Assembly: GCA_002310015.1 (NCBI GenBank)
Contig: DBYQ01000058.1
Location: forward strand, 1-63,380
DNA from: Bacteroidales bacterium UBA1182
Lineage (GTDB): Bacteria; Bacteroidota; Bacteroidia; Bacteroidales; Bacteroidaceae
Reading direction: 5' to 3'
Length of the DNA stretch: 63,380 nt
A model generated the notes under the pieces. It had not been told where the DNA came from. It ran no database searches and saw only the letters and a list, made by a program, of their open reading frames with translations. Position 1 is the first letter of the stretch, and each line of letters begins with the position of its first letter. A program made the translations under genes and the position numbers. This document shows, piece by piece, positions 33,578-42,405 of this stretch.

Positions 33578-35902
33578 ATGAAGAAGCTTTTGACGTTTAC
33601 AGTCCTGCTTGGTGCGGGGCTGATTGTATTTGGTTGCAAGGGGGATCCTACATTGCCTCGTGATGTTAAGAATTACGATGATCCGCTCATGCAGCATGAG
33701 AAAGAGATATCGGGCATAATAAGCAAGATGACACTTGAGGAGAAGGTGGCAATGCTGCACGGCAAGCATATGTTTACATCTGAGGGTGTTCCGTCACAGG
33801 GTATTGCCGATATGGTTTATGCCGACGGTCCCTTTGGTATCCGTGAGGAGATGGAACCTCATTCATGGAACTCTCTGCATCTTACTACAGACTCTGCCAC
33901 TTTCTTCCCTACAGGATCGGCCCTGGCTGCAACCTGGAGTGATGGGATAGCTTATCTTTATGGAACAGGTATGGCCCGTGAGGCCCGTCTGCGTGGTAAG
34001 GATATGATTTTAGGACCTGCTATCAATATCCAGCGTATTCCTACCGGCGGACGTACATACGAGTATCTGAGTGAGGATCCGTATCTGAGTTCAGTGCTGT
34101 CAGTAGCATATACCAAAGGTGTTCAGAACAACGGCGTGGCTGTTTGTGTAAAGCATTTTGCACTGAATAACCAGGAGACCAACCGCGGTAGTGTGAACGT
34201 TATTGTAAGCCCGCGTGCCATGCGTGAGATATATCTGCCTCCGTTTGAGGCAACAGTGGTTGAGGGTAACGCATTCGGTGTGATGTCGGCTTACAACAAG
34301 ATCAACGGTTACTGGTGTGCCGAGAACTATGAGTTGCTTAACTCTATCCTGCGTAAGGACTGGGGATTCAAGGGTATGGTGATATCAGACTGGGGCGGCA
34401 CTCACAGCACTGTCGAGTCTGTCGTTGCCGGTCTGAACGTGGAGATGCCTAACTCTCAGTATCTGGGCCAGGCTCTGCTGGATTCAGTTGCAGCCGGTGC
34501 TGTGTCTGAGGATGTTATCGATGAGCGTGTGCGTGAGATTCTGCGCGTGCGCCTGGCTGTTGACCCGGTCCCTGAGAATAAGGCAAATGTTGAGATGACT
34601 GCCAAACCTGAGCAGGCTCAGATTGCATATCAGGTGGCTTTACAGTCTATAGTTCTGCTTAAGAATGAAGGCAGTCTGTTGCCTATAGATTTGAATAAGG
34701 TCAAGACTATTGCCGTAATAGGTGATAATGCCGACAAGATTATGGCTACAGGTGGAGTAGGTGCCGGTGTAAAGGCTCTGTATGAGATTACTCCTCTGGC
34801 CGGTCTTAAGAACCGTATTGGTGATAAGGCCAAGATTGTTTATGCCCAGGGTTATACTTCACAGCAGGCTCGCGGTGGATTTGGAGGATTCGGTGGTGGT
34901 TTTGGCGGTTTTGGCCGTCGTGGCGGTGCTACTGCTACTCCCGCTAAGCCTGACGATACTGCCAAGAAGCTGCAGGATGAGGCTGTAAAGGTAGCCAAGA
35001 GTGCCGATATGGTGCTGTTCATCGGTGGTGATAACCGTTCACATGAGACTGAGGGTAGTGACCGCCGCAGCATGGATCTGCCTTATAATCAGGAAAATGT
35101 GCTTGAGGCAGTAGCTAAGGTCAATCCCAACGTGGTATTCATTGCAGTTGCAGGCGCTCCGGTTGACCTTAACCGTGTTCAGGCCTGCTGTCCTGCAATT
35201 GTCCAGTCATGGTTTAACGGTACAGAGGGTGGCAATGCTTTGGCTGATATTCTTACGGGTGAGTCTTCACCGAGCGGCCGTCTGCCTTTCTCATATCCCT
35301 TCAATCTTGAGGACAGCCCCGCATATGCCACAGGCAGTTTTCCGCAGACCGATGCTCCCGTAAATCAGGATGTATTTGTATCACTGGTTCAGGAGGACAG
35401 CAAGGCTGAGGAGATGCTTAAAGGCGCTACCGGTCGTGGCACAGCTCTCTACAGCGAGGACATGCTGGTGGGTTACCGCTGGTTTGATACCAAGCAGAAG
35501 CCGGTGATGTATCCTTTCGGTTACGGACTGGGTTATTCTGAGATTGAGTATTCAGACTTTGCCGCAGACAAGAGTGAATATCGTGACGGTGAAGTAATTA
35601 CAGTGACATTAAAGGCCCATAATAAAGGCAAATATGTACAGTGTGATGTTCCGCAGGTATATGTACACCGTGTTGATTCAAAGATAGAATGGCCTTACAA
35701 GGAGCTTAAGGGATTCACTAAGACAGTGATTTATATTAATCCGGATCCCACCGATGTGGAAATAAAAATACCGGTTGAGTCACTCAAGTACTGGGATGAG
35801 GCCAAACATGATTGGGTTCTGGAGCCCGGTAAGATTGAACTGCTGCTGGCTCATGATGCCGGCAATGTGGCAGGCAAAGTTGAATTGAGAATTGAGAATT
35901 GA
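33578..35902 (+). CDS. bglX: GH3 beta-glucosidase, lipoprotein, with Gly-rich insertion
   Basis: A 774-residue exported glycoside hydrolase family 3 enzyme, probably removing beta-linked glucose or xylose from oligosaccharides. The lipobox is LIVFGCKG. The N-domain contains KHFALNNQETNR and the nucleophile Asp271 in MVISDWGGTHS. The alpha/beta sandwich carries the KNEGSLLPID and GDNRSHETEGSDRRSMDLP region and is followed by a fibronectin-like C-terminal domain. In the middle of the second domain (about residues 430-450) sits a Gly/Phe-rich insertion, GGFGGFGGGFGGFGRRGG, followed by TATPAKPDD, which I do not expect in this family. The C-terminus Arg-Ile-Glu-Asn and stop come from a heptamer repeat. 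Confidence 0.93.
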   Translation: MKKLLTFTVLLGAGLIVFGCKGDPTLPRDVKNYDDPLMQHEKEISGIISKMTLEEKVAMLHGKHMFTSEGVPSQGIADMVYADGPFGIREEMEPHSWNSLHLTTDSATFFPTGSALAATWSDGIAYLYGTGMAREARLRGKDMILGPAINIQRIPTGGRTYEYLSEDPYLSSVLSVAYTKGVQNNGVAVCVKHFALNNQETNRGSVNVIVSPRAMREIYLPPFEATVVEGNAFGVMSAYNKINGYWCAENYELLNSILRKDWGFKGMVISDWGGTHSTVESVVAGLNVEMPNSQYLGQALLDSVAAGAVSEDVIDERVREILRVRLAVDPVPENKANVEMTAKPEQAQIAYQVALQSIVLLKNEGSLLPIDLNKVKTIAVIGDNADKIMATGGVGAGVKALYEITPLAGLKNRIGDKAKIVYAQGYTSQQARGGFGGFGGGFGGFGRRGGATATPAKPDDTAKKLQDEAVKVAKSADMVLFIGGDNRSHETEGSDRRSMDLPYNQENVLEAVAKVNPNVVFIAVAGAPVDLNRVQACCPAIVQSWFNGTEGGNALADILTGESSPSGRLPFSYPFNLEDSPAYATGSFPQTDAPVNQDVFVSLVQEDSKAEEMLKGATGRGTALYSEDMLVGYRWFDTKQKPVMYPFGYGLGYSEIEYSDFAADKSEYRDGEVITVTLKAHNKGKYVQCDVPQVYVHRVDSKIEWPYKELKGFTKTVIYINPDPTDVEIKIPVESLKYWDEAKHDWVLEPGKIELLLAHDAGNVAGKVELRIEN

Positions 35903-36000
35903 AAATTCTTGGAGCAGTGAGAGGAGAGACTAAGCTCGCTTAGGCTATCCCGAGTCGCGACAAGAATCATGGAACGAAGTGACATAATTGAGAATTGAGT
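35884..36000 (+). repeat. Heptamer-bounded element, type 2 (copy 4)
   Basis: Three heptamers that include the bglX stop, CTTGGAGCAGTGAGAGGAGA, AAGCTCGCTT, CCGAGTCGCGACAAGAATCA, GGAACGAAGTGAC and two heptamers. Lies between convergent genes. Confidence 0.88.
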
Positions 36001-36002
36001 TT

Positions 36003-36785
36003 TCAGTTTTGCAATTTAAGCATGTAGAAACAAGATGTAGTGAAGAAATCACGCAGGTAGGGTATGGCACCAACCCAACGCCACAGCCTGCGCGGCTTCA
36101 GGTGGAACTTGGTCTCATAGTGCGGATTGATGAAATAAAGACGGCGGTCAAGGATGCTGAACGGCGTGTTCTTAACCACACGCTCAAATTTCTCAACAGG
36201 ACATTTGCAGCATTTGATATCCATAAGGTCATTGATACGGTTCTGGCTCTCCTTGAAGAGTTTAAGGATAAAACGGTACAGGAACCTGGGCAGCAGGTGT
36301 ATCCATGGCAGATGTGACAGGATGCGGCTTTTACACATCTGCTGATGGCCGCCAAAAGGCATCTGCCAGGCCGGAAATGACATGAACATATATCCGCCGG
36401 GCTTGAGCATCAGCTCACATTTTGCTATGAACTCTTTTTTATCAAAGATGTGTTCAATTACGTCATGACATACTATGAGATCAAACTCATGCTCCAGTTC
36501 CTTAACCTTGAATACATCCTGGGCAATGAATCGGCCATCGGCCCCTTCTTCTGCAAAAATGCTGGTGGCTGCGGCTATCTTCTTGGAGTCCAAATCAACG
36601 CCAACCACACTGCATCCCTTGCGTGCAAAGGGGAGCAGGATACCACCTTCACCACAGCCTATCTCAAGTACCTTCAATCCCTCAGTTATCTTGATGAAAC
36701 CATCTATGTAGGGTAGGAAAAATTTCTGGCCCGTAATGACTAATTCATTGAAATATTGACGGTTATCAAAATGTCTGGATTGCAT
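36003..36785 (-). CDS. Class I SAM-dependent methyltransferase
   Basis: A 260-residue methyltransferase: motif I VLEIGCGEGGILLPFA (about residues 39-54), acidic VVGVDLDSKKI, motif IV FDLIVCHDVIEHI and post-motif MLKPGGYMFMSFPAWQMPFGGHQQM. The extended C-terminal part (PWIHLLPRFLYRFILKLF) suggests a membrane-associated or polysaccharide/lipid substrate, but that is a guess. It is separated by about 85 bp from the divergent acyl-ACP thioesterase gene. Confidence 0.85.
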   Translation of the reverse strand: MQSRHFDNRQYFNELVITGQKFFLPYIDGFIKITEGLKVLEIGCGEGGILLPFARKGCSVVGVDLDSKKIAAATSIFAEEGADGRFIAQDVFKVKELEHEFDLIVCHDVIEHIFDKKEFIAKCELMLKPGGYMFMSFPAWQMPFGGHQQMCKSRILSHLPWIHLLPRFLYRFILKLFKESQNRINDLMDIKCCKCPVEKFERVVKNTPFSILDRRLYFINPHYETKFHLKPRRLWRWVGAIPYLRDFFTTSCFYMLKLQN

Positions 36786-36870
36786 GTCAGATGCGGTTTT
36801 GTTTGATTGTTTGCGAAGGTAGTAATTTTTATTAATTTCGCGCCGAAATCAAATAAAAAAAGATATAGGG

Positions 36871-37605
36871 ATGGCTATCAGGAAGCAGGTTCATACATAT
36901 GTGGTAAAGAGCTTTGAATGTGACAGGAAGGATACTTTAAGACTGCTTACGCTACTTAATCTGTTCCAGGATATTGCCGATGACAGCGCCAACGAAATAG
37001 GCATCGGATATGATTATCTGCGCACAGTAGGCAAGGCATGGATCCTGATAGCCATGAATGTGGAGATAGACCGCATGCCGCATCTTCAGGAGGAGATTAC
37101 TGTAAAGAGTTGGCCGTCGGATACATCGGCCCTATATACGGAGCGTGAGTTTGAGGTGTGGAGCGCTGACGGAGAGCGTATAATACGTGCCTGCAGCCAA
37201 TGGATAGTGATTGATTTCAATACACGCCGCCCGGTACATCTCAAGGAGTGGCTGCCTGAGTATGAGCCTATCCGTGAAAAAGTCATTCTTGAGGGCCGGT
37301 TCCCTAAACTTCCGGCAGTGGAGCGTGATGACTATACTGAGCAGTTCCTGGTGCGATATGATGACATAGACCGCAACAACCACGTAAACAATGCCATCTA
37401 CTCTCTATGGGCCAGCGAGAGCCTGCAACCTGAGTTCCGTCTTGACCGTGAGCCGGCCAGCATAGAGATAAACTTCAAGAAGGAGGGGCTGTTTGGTGAG
37501 AAGATAAAGGTACACACCCAGATGGATGGAGAGACCTCACTGCACAGCATTCAGGCTATTGAAGATGGCCGTGAACTGGCCCGGGTACGCTTTACGTGGC
37601 GGTGA
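36871..37605 (+). CDS. Acyl-ACP thioesterase
   Basis: A 244-residue double-hotdog enzyme that releases fatty acids from acyl carrier protein. The N-terminal hotdog holds NLFQDIADDSANEIGIG and WILIAMNVEI; the C-terminal one holds VRYDDIDRNNHVNNAIYSLWASE with the Asn/His active-site region of FatA/FatB-like bacterial thioesterases. Length is typical for Bacteroidetes members. A weak promoter-like box, TAATTTCG, lies at 36833-36840. Its stop and the CpsB-like gene's stop are three bases apart, tail to tail. Confidence 0.9.
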   Translation: MAIRKQVHTYVVKSFECDRKDTLRLLTLLNLFQDIADDSANEIGIGYDYLRTVGKAWILIAMNVEIDRMPHLQEEITVKSWPSDTSALYTEREFEVWSADGERIIRACSQWIVIDFNTRRPVHLKEWLPEYEPIREKVILEGRFPKLPAVERDDYTEQFLVRYDDIDRNNHVNNAIYSLWASESLQPEFRLDREPASIEINFKKEGLFGEKIKVHTQMDGETSLHSIQAIEDGRELARVRFTWR

Positions 37606-37608
37606 GTA

Positions 37609-38373
37609 TTAGCCGACATTCCATGCCAGGCTCTCGTGAACGGTTTCAAAGGATTCAACATGTGCCTTCAGCTTCAACTTCTGCAGGGCATTCACGTCCT
37701 TACCGGTAAGGACTTTAGCATCAAGGGCTTTGCGGAAGAGAGAGAGACGGTGAAGGTCTGAGCCGTAGAAATCATATTTATCTTCCCACAGGAGGTGACG
37801 GGCTTTTACAGCCGCTTCTTCACCGTACATGCCGGTAAGGGACATTATGCTCAACTGGAACTGTACGCCCATATCCTTGAGCCGGTCATAATCCTTGACA
37901 TTCATGTAGAAATAACGTTCTGGATGGGCCAGGACGGGGAAAAGGCCGTGACTGCGTATCTGGTCAAGGGTATCATACAGATGCATGGGCGGATTGAAAT
38001 ATGATGTCTCTACCAGCAGATGTGTGCCATCTCCCATGGTGAGCAGGTCATCATCACTGAAACGCTGTTCAAATGTGGAGTCAATCATATTCTCTGAAGC
38101 CAGATGCATGATGAGAGAGCCATTGTAGGCGGCACGCAACTTATTGTATCCCTGACGCAGAGAATGGGTTGAATTGGGAAAGTCATCCATGATATGAGGT
38201 GTAAGCCATACCTCAGTCACGCCGGCCTCCTCAAAGTAGGAGAGTGCAGCCAGGGATTTCTCAAGATTCCTGACGCCGTCATCCACTCCCGGGAGGATAT
38301 GGCAGTGATAATCTACGGATCCATTAAGGAATCCTATTTCATCTAATGAGTAATGATGGGAAAAGGGCCACAT
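37609..38373 (-). CDS. CpsB/YwqE-type tyrosine-protein phosphatase (PHP fold)
   Basis: A 254-residue manganese-dependent phosphatase of the polymerase-and-histidinol-phosphatase fold: DYHCHILPGVDDGVRN (metal-binding His-x-His), TPHIM, FPVLAHPERY and FYGSDLHR provide the metal ligands. Members dephosphorylate the tyrosine-rich tail of the Wzc kinase, which is encoded immediately upstream on the same strand with three bases between the genes. It should therefore control polysaccharide assembly. Confidence 0.92.
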   Translation of the reverse strand: MWPFSHHYSLDEIGFLNGSVDYHCHILPGVDDGVRNLEKSLAALSYFEEAGVTEVWLTPHIMDDFPNSTHSLRQGYNKLRAAYNGSLIMHLASENMIDSTFEQRFSDDDLLTMGDGTHLLVETSYFNPPMHLYDTLDQIRSHGLFPVLAHPERYFYMNVKDYDRLKDMGVQFQLSIMSLTGMYGEEAAVKARHLLWEDKYDFYGSDLHRLSLFRKALDAKVLTGKDVNALQKLKLKAHVESFETVHESLAWNVG

Positions 38374-38376
38374 ATG

Positions 38377-40845
38377 CTATGCTTCTTCTTCAGATGATCC
38401 GTAAGTGTGATAACCATAACCATAGCTATATCCATATTTGCCGTAGCCATAACCGTATTTATAACCATAATGGCCGATTCTTTCAGTGCCATTGAGAACT
38501 ACACTGATGTTGTTGTAGCGCTTGGAGGTGTAATAATGATCCAGCTGCGGCAGCATGGCACGCTCAGTAAGGCCAGCCATAACCACTAAGATGCAGGAGT
38601 CAGCCAGCGGTGCCACCACGTCAGGGTCAGTAACAATACCAATGGGCGGGCAGTCCAGGAAGATGTAGTCATAATGTGAACGGAGAGCATCCAGCATCTT
38701 GCCAAGGCGCGGCTCAGCCAGCAGCTCGGCAGGATTGGGCGGCATCATACCTACGGGCATGATGTCAAGGGAACTTCCTTCAACATCATGGACAATGAGC
38801 GACTCAAAATCATCAGTCTTGCCGCTAAGATAATCGGCAACACCTTTCTTGGGTTTATCTACCAGAAGACTGAGCGTGAGTTTTCTCAAGTCAAGGTCTA
38901 TAACCAGCACACGGCGGTTCTTGACGGCCAGGGCTGCAGGCAGGTTGGTTGAGATGAATGTCTTTCCGGAATTTACATTGAATGAGGTGACCATTATCAC
39001 CTGGCTTCCGTTATCTGTACTGCGCATGAATTCCAGATTGGTACGCACTACGCGGAAAGCCTCGTTGACAACGTTACGGCTATGTTCTTTTACTACTATC
39101 TCACGTTTCTTTTCCTCATACGTGCTCTTGCCGGCAACGGTACGGATCCAGGCCAATGCCCTTTCATGGAAATGCTTCTTGGCTGAAATGGATGGGATCT
39201 CTCCAAGGAAAGGTACGGAGAGGTTTTCCATGTCTTTTCTGCCACGGACTGTTGTATTCAGGACCTCACGCAGATAGAGGAAGCCGAAAGGCATGGCTAG
39301 TCCAAGGATAAGAGCCGCCAGAAGAATCATCTTCTTATTGGGGGCGACAGGAGAGGAGGAGCCTCCCGGAGAAGCGATGAGACGGGTGGTATAGGCTGTA
39401 AATGCCTGTGACAGCTCATTCTCCTCACGCTTCTGGAGCAGGAATATGTAGAGTGCCTCCTTTACCTTCTGCTGGCGTTCATCGGACAGAATCTCACCGG
39501 CCTGGCGCGGCACGGCAATGACTCTGGCATCAAAATCATGCTGTACCTGCTCTGTAGAGCGGATCTGGATGTTGAGTGACTTGATGTAGTTGTCAAGGGA
39601 TGTAAGGATGGCCTGACGGAGGGAGGCCATCTGTCCGTCCAGGTCTTTAACCAAAAGGTTGTCCTCACTGGAGTTCTCAGCCAGACGGTTGCGTTGAAGC
39701 ATATCGGTATTGAACTGGGTAATCAGCGACTGGGTATTGGCATCGCTGAGACCTACGTTGGCAGGGAGGAGCGCTCCGGCCGATGCGCCAAGGACATCAG
39801 AGCGGAGGATATGGGCTATTGACAACTGGTTGTTAAGGTCTATCAACAGTTTGCCGGCCTCAGTGGAAAGCTGCATATCCTGCGATACGGCGTTGTTGTC
39901 AGGAAGGCGGTGTGAGCTACGGAATGAGACGATGGTCTTGTCAACCGAGCCAAGTTCCTGCTCAATGATACTGAGACGCTCGTTGATGAACTCATTGGCT
40001 GAGGTGGAGATGATATTCTTATCCTTGATCCAGTTCTCATTATATACGTTGATGACCATCCACAGGATGTCATCGGCCCTTTGGATGATAACGTCCTTGT
40101 AGGTGAGTTCTATGACAGTGGTGTTCTTGCCTGAGAGGGATGCCGTGAGACTGCTCATGCATCTGTTTGTGGCGGCACGATAACCTACACGGTTAACATA
40201 GATGGGGTCTGTAAATTCCTGTTGTGCAAACGTGAATGCCCGTTCCACTACAATACGGCCCGCAGGCGTATCGGTGGTATCTCCGTATGCGACTAAGAGC
40301 GTGGTCTCTTCATCCTTTACCTTATCCTTGGTAAAGTGGGACAGGATGACGTGTGAAGAATCAGAAGGAGTTACTGTGAGCGATGCCGGTTCATTGAACT
40401 CTACAGAGAGGAACCTTACCTTGATGGGCAGGTTATTGCCATAACGGGGAATGCTGTGAAAGGTGCCTTTTGAGCTGTAGCTTACGTCCAGGTCAAGGTT
40501 GCGCACCACTGACATCATCAGGTCAGGTGACTGGAAATTGACAAGCTCATTGTTCACGTTCACGCGGCTAACGCCGAAACCCAGATCTGAAAAAGAGGAG
40601 GTGACATCCAGGGCCGATGAGCTTTTCATGTCTTCCTTTATAAGGATGGATGCACTGCGGCTATAGACGGGCGTATAATGGAGGACATAAAGTATTCCGG
40701 CCAACAGGCATACAACGGCAGATAGGACAAACCATTTCCAATGGTCCAGGACGATGACCAAAATGTCACGGAGCGTAAGCCCGCTATTATCTCCCAGGGT
40801 ATCAGTCTGTATGTTGTTTAGGGAATTGGGATAGTTATTATCCAT
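38377..40845 (-). CDS. Wzc-type polysaccharide co-polymerase and tyrosine autokinase
   Basis: An 822-residue inner-membrane protein: N-terminal Wzz domain with a membrane helix near residues 36-55 (WFVLSAVVCLLAGILYVL), a long periplasmic coiled-coil region, a second helix near 510-530 (MILLAALILGLAMPFGFLYL) and a cytoplasmic BY-kinase domain. The kinase has a Walker A-like VNSGKTF (near residue 620), Walker A' VLVIDLDLRK and Walker B YIFLDCPP. The C-terminal tail has about a dozen tyrosines in KYGYGYGKYGYSYGYGYHTY, the autophosphorylation cluster. It works with the Wza-like protein upstream and the CpsB phosphatase downstream. Confidence 0.94.
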   Translation of the reverse strand: MDNNYPNSLNNIQTDTLGDNSGLTLRDILVIVLDHWKWFVLSAVVCLLAGILYVLHYTPVYSRSASILIKEDMKSSSALDVTSSFSDLGFGVSRVNVNNELVNFQSPDLMMSVVRNLDLDVSYSSKGTFHSIPRYGNNLPIKVRFLSVEFNEPASLTVTPSDSSHVILSHFTKDKVKDEETTLLVAYGDTTDTPAGRIVVERAFTFAQQEFTDPIYVNRVGYRAATNRCMSSLTASLSGKNTTVIELTYKDVIIQRADDILWMVINVYNENWIKDKNIISTSANEFINERLSIIEQELGSVDKTIVSFRSSHRLPDNNAVSQDMQLSTEAGKLLIDLNNQLSIAHILRSDVLGASAGALLPANVGLSDANTQSLITQFNTDMLQRNRLAENSSEDNLLVKDLDGQMASLRQAILTSLDNYIKSLNIQIRSTEQVQHDFDARVIAVPRQAGEILSDERQQKVKEALYIFLLQKREENELSQAFTAYTTRLIASPGGSSSPVAPNKKMILLAALILGLAMPFGFLYLREVLNTTVRGRKDMENLSVPFLGEIPSISAKKHFHERALAWIRTVAGKSTYEEKKREIVVKEHSRNVVNEAFRVVRTNLEFMRSTDNGSQVIMVTSFNVNSGKTFISTNLPAALAVKNRRVLVIDLDLRKLTLSLLVDKPKKGVADYLSGKTDDFESLIVHDVEGSSLDIMPVGMMPPNPAELLAEPRLGKMLDALRSHYDYIFLDCPPIGIVTDPDVVAPLADSCILVVMAGLTERAMLPQLDHYYTSKRYNNISVVLNGTERIGHYGYKYGYGYGKYGYSYGYGYHTYGSSEEEA

Positions 40846-40856
40846 AGTATAATCTA

Positions 40857-41711
40857 TTATCTTATCACGCTGACGAGTAATGTAACAATTGAGGTGGCAA
40901 GAGAGCTGAGGGATATCCAGAATGAGGTGGAACGGACATTGTTGCCGTTGATGGTGGATTCACGCTGCCGCTTCTCATTGGGCGTTACATATATGACATC
41001 GCCCTGCTGTACATAGAATGCGGGCGAAGCATATATCTGTTCTATATCCAGCAGATTGAGCCTGTACAGGACGTCATGCTCCACCTCGTGACGCACCAGG
41101 GCCACATCTTCCCTTTGTCCGTTTATGGTCAGGTCACCGGCCAGACTAAGCGCATCAAATAGGGTGAAACGGTCACGGTCAATCTTATAACGTCCGGGTC
41201 TGGAGACCTCGCCCAGCACCGAGAATCCCAGGTTCATGAATTCAACAATCACTACGGGATCCTTGATCTGACGGCTTTTTATGAGAAGTGTTTTGATGGA
41301 GTTCTCAGCCTCTTCACGTGTGAGGCCTGCCAGATGAATCTTGCCAAGCACCGGAAAATCAATGTCTCCATGGGAATCGACCGTATAACCGGATATGCTT
41401 TGTGAATTGGCACTCATGTTTCCGCCTGTGCCCGTAAGAGACTGTGATTCAGCCAGACGCTTACCGTAATACGGAAGGTTGAACATGGATGCCACTTGCG
41501 GATCACGGCTATTGACCACAATTGAAATCTGGTCAGTGGGTTGGAGACGGATGTAATCAACTTTAAGGGGAGTCAGCTCTGCGTTATGAGGCGCATCCTG
41601 GAAGTAGACAATATTTGCCGGAGTGCTGCAGGCGACAAGAAGGGCTAACCCTAACAAAATAGGAATAGTCCGGATAAAACCGGAACAGGTATATAACAAC
41701 TGTTTGACCAT
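40857..41711 (-). CDS. Wza-type polysaccharide export lipoprotein
   Basis: A 284-residue outer-membrane lipoprotein (LLGLALLVACSTP lipobox) with the polysaccharide-export domain (RLQPTDQISIVVNSRDPQVASMF) and an SLBB segment (VLGEVSRPGRYKIDRDRFTLFDALSLAGDLT). It should form the export channel for the Wzc encoded 11 bases downstream. A C-terminal hydrophobic stretch (SFWISLSSLATSIVTLLVSVI) may anchor it. ATG 41711 is preferred over a TTG at 41723. No clear promoter box is seen in the 170-bp gap upstream. Confidence 0.92.
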   Translation of the reverse strand: MVKQLLYTCSGFIRTIPILLGLALLVACSTPANIVYFQDAPHNAELTPLKVDYIRLQPTDQISIVVNSRDPQVASMFNLPYYGKRLAESQSLTGTGGNMSANSQSISGYTVDSHGDIDFPVLGKIHLAGLTREEAENSIKTLLIKSRQIKDPVVIVEFMNLGFSVLGEVSRPGRYKIDRDRFTLFDALSLAGDLTINGQREDVALVRHEVEHDVLYRLNLLDIEQIYASPAFYVQQGDVIYVTPNEKRQRESTINGNNVRSTSFWISLSSLATSIVTLLVSVIR

Positions 41712-41880
41712 ATTATGGTACAATCAATAATTGGAATTGGACAAATGGTTAGAGCAACAGATTATGTTATAATCAATTACAACTAACCGGACTTAACTTG
41801 TTTACAGCTTCAAAAAATAAATTGGCGCGAAATTATAAAAAAACTCCAAACATGTAATACGTTGGTAGTCTATTTAATAT

Positions 41881-42357
41881 TTATTCACCTTCAACTTTGC
41901 AGCCTGAAGCGGGGAAGACTTTATCGTCCAGCTTGAACTTGGGTGTGCAGAAGTAGATGAGCTCTGCGCGGGTGAGGACGGTGTTATCGGCATCCATTAA
42001 TTCGGCCTCGATGAACGCTACGTTACGCATCATCTTTGTTATGTGTGCGCGGACGGTAATCTCATCCAACAAGGTGCTGACGGGTTTGAGGTACTCCATG
42101 TTCATCTTTGAGGTGACGCCGTTGGTCTGGAGCTTGCGGCATACCACCCAGCCGGCGGTCTCGTCTATCAGGAGAGCCTGAAGACCTCCGTGCAGGGTGT
42201 TCTGCCAGCTCTCGTAATCATGTGTGGGGTGGAACTTGGTAACTATGTAGTCACCGTCTTCCCAGAACTCCAGATGGAGTCCGATGGGGTTTGTGGGGCA
42301 GCATACAAAGCAGTTGTAACCTTCTGTGCCTATCCAAGGGTTAATTATCTTTTTCAT
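41881..42357 (-). CDS. PaaI-family hotdog thioesterase
   Basis: A 158-residue single-hotdog protein with the PaaI signature TLHGGLQALLIDETAGWVV and a C-terminal AELIYFCTPKF. It probably hydrolyses acyl-CoA or acyl-ACP thioesters. It also has FVCCPTNPIGLHLEFW near the N-terminus, as in homologues of this subgroup. It lies downstream of the acyltransferase and acyl-CoA ligase genes on the same strand, separated by a REP. Confidence 0.87.
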   Translation of the reverse strand: MKKIINPWIGTEGYNCFVCCPTNPIGLHLEFWEDGDYIVTKFHPTHDYESWQNTLHGGLQALLIDETAGWVVCRKLQTNGVTSKMNMEYLKPVSTLLDEITVRAHITKMMRNVAFIEAELMDADNTVLTRAELIYFCTPKFKLDDKVFPASGCKVEGE

Positions 42358-42369
42358 ATTTCATCATTT

Positions 42370-42405
42370 TAGTACAAAAGGGGTCAGACCCCAATTGTAT
42401 CATTT
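42370..42405. repeat. REP M, single copy inside the lipid operon
   Basis: Core at 42373-42399, with one end GTATCA and the other AGTAC. The TGA on the minus strand at its right edge is the stop codon of the acyl-CoA ligase. It may reduce expression of the thioesterase gene behind it. Confidence 0.93.

Noticed and set aside
40190..40215. GATGGGGTCTGT in the wzc gene as a REP remnant
   Set aside because: Only about eight bases match and there is no complementary arm.
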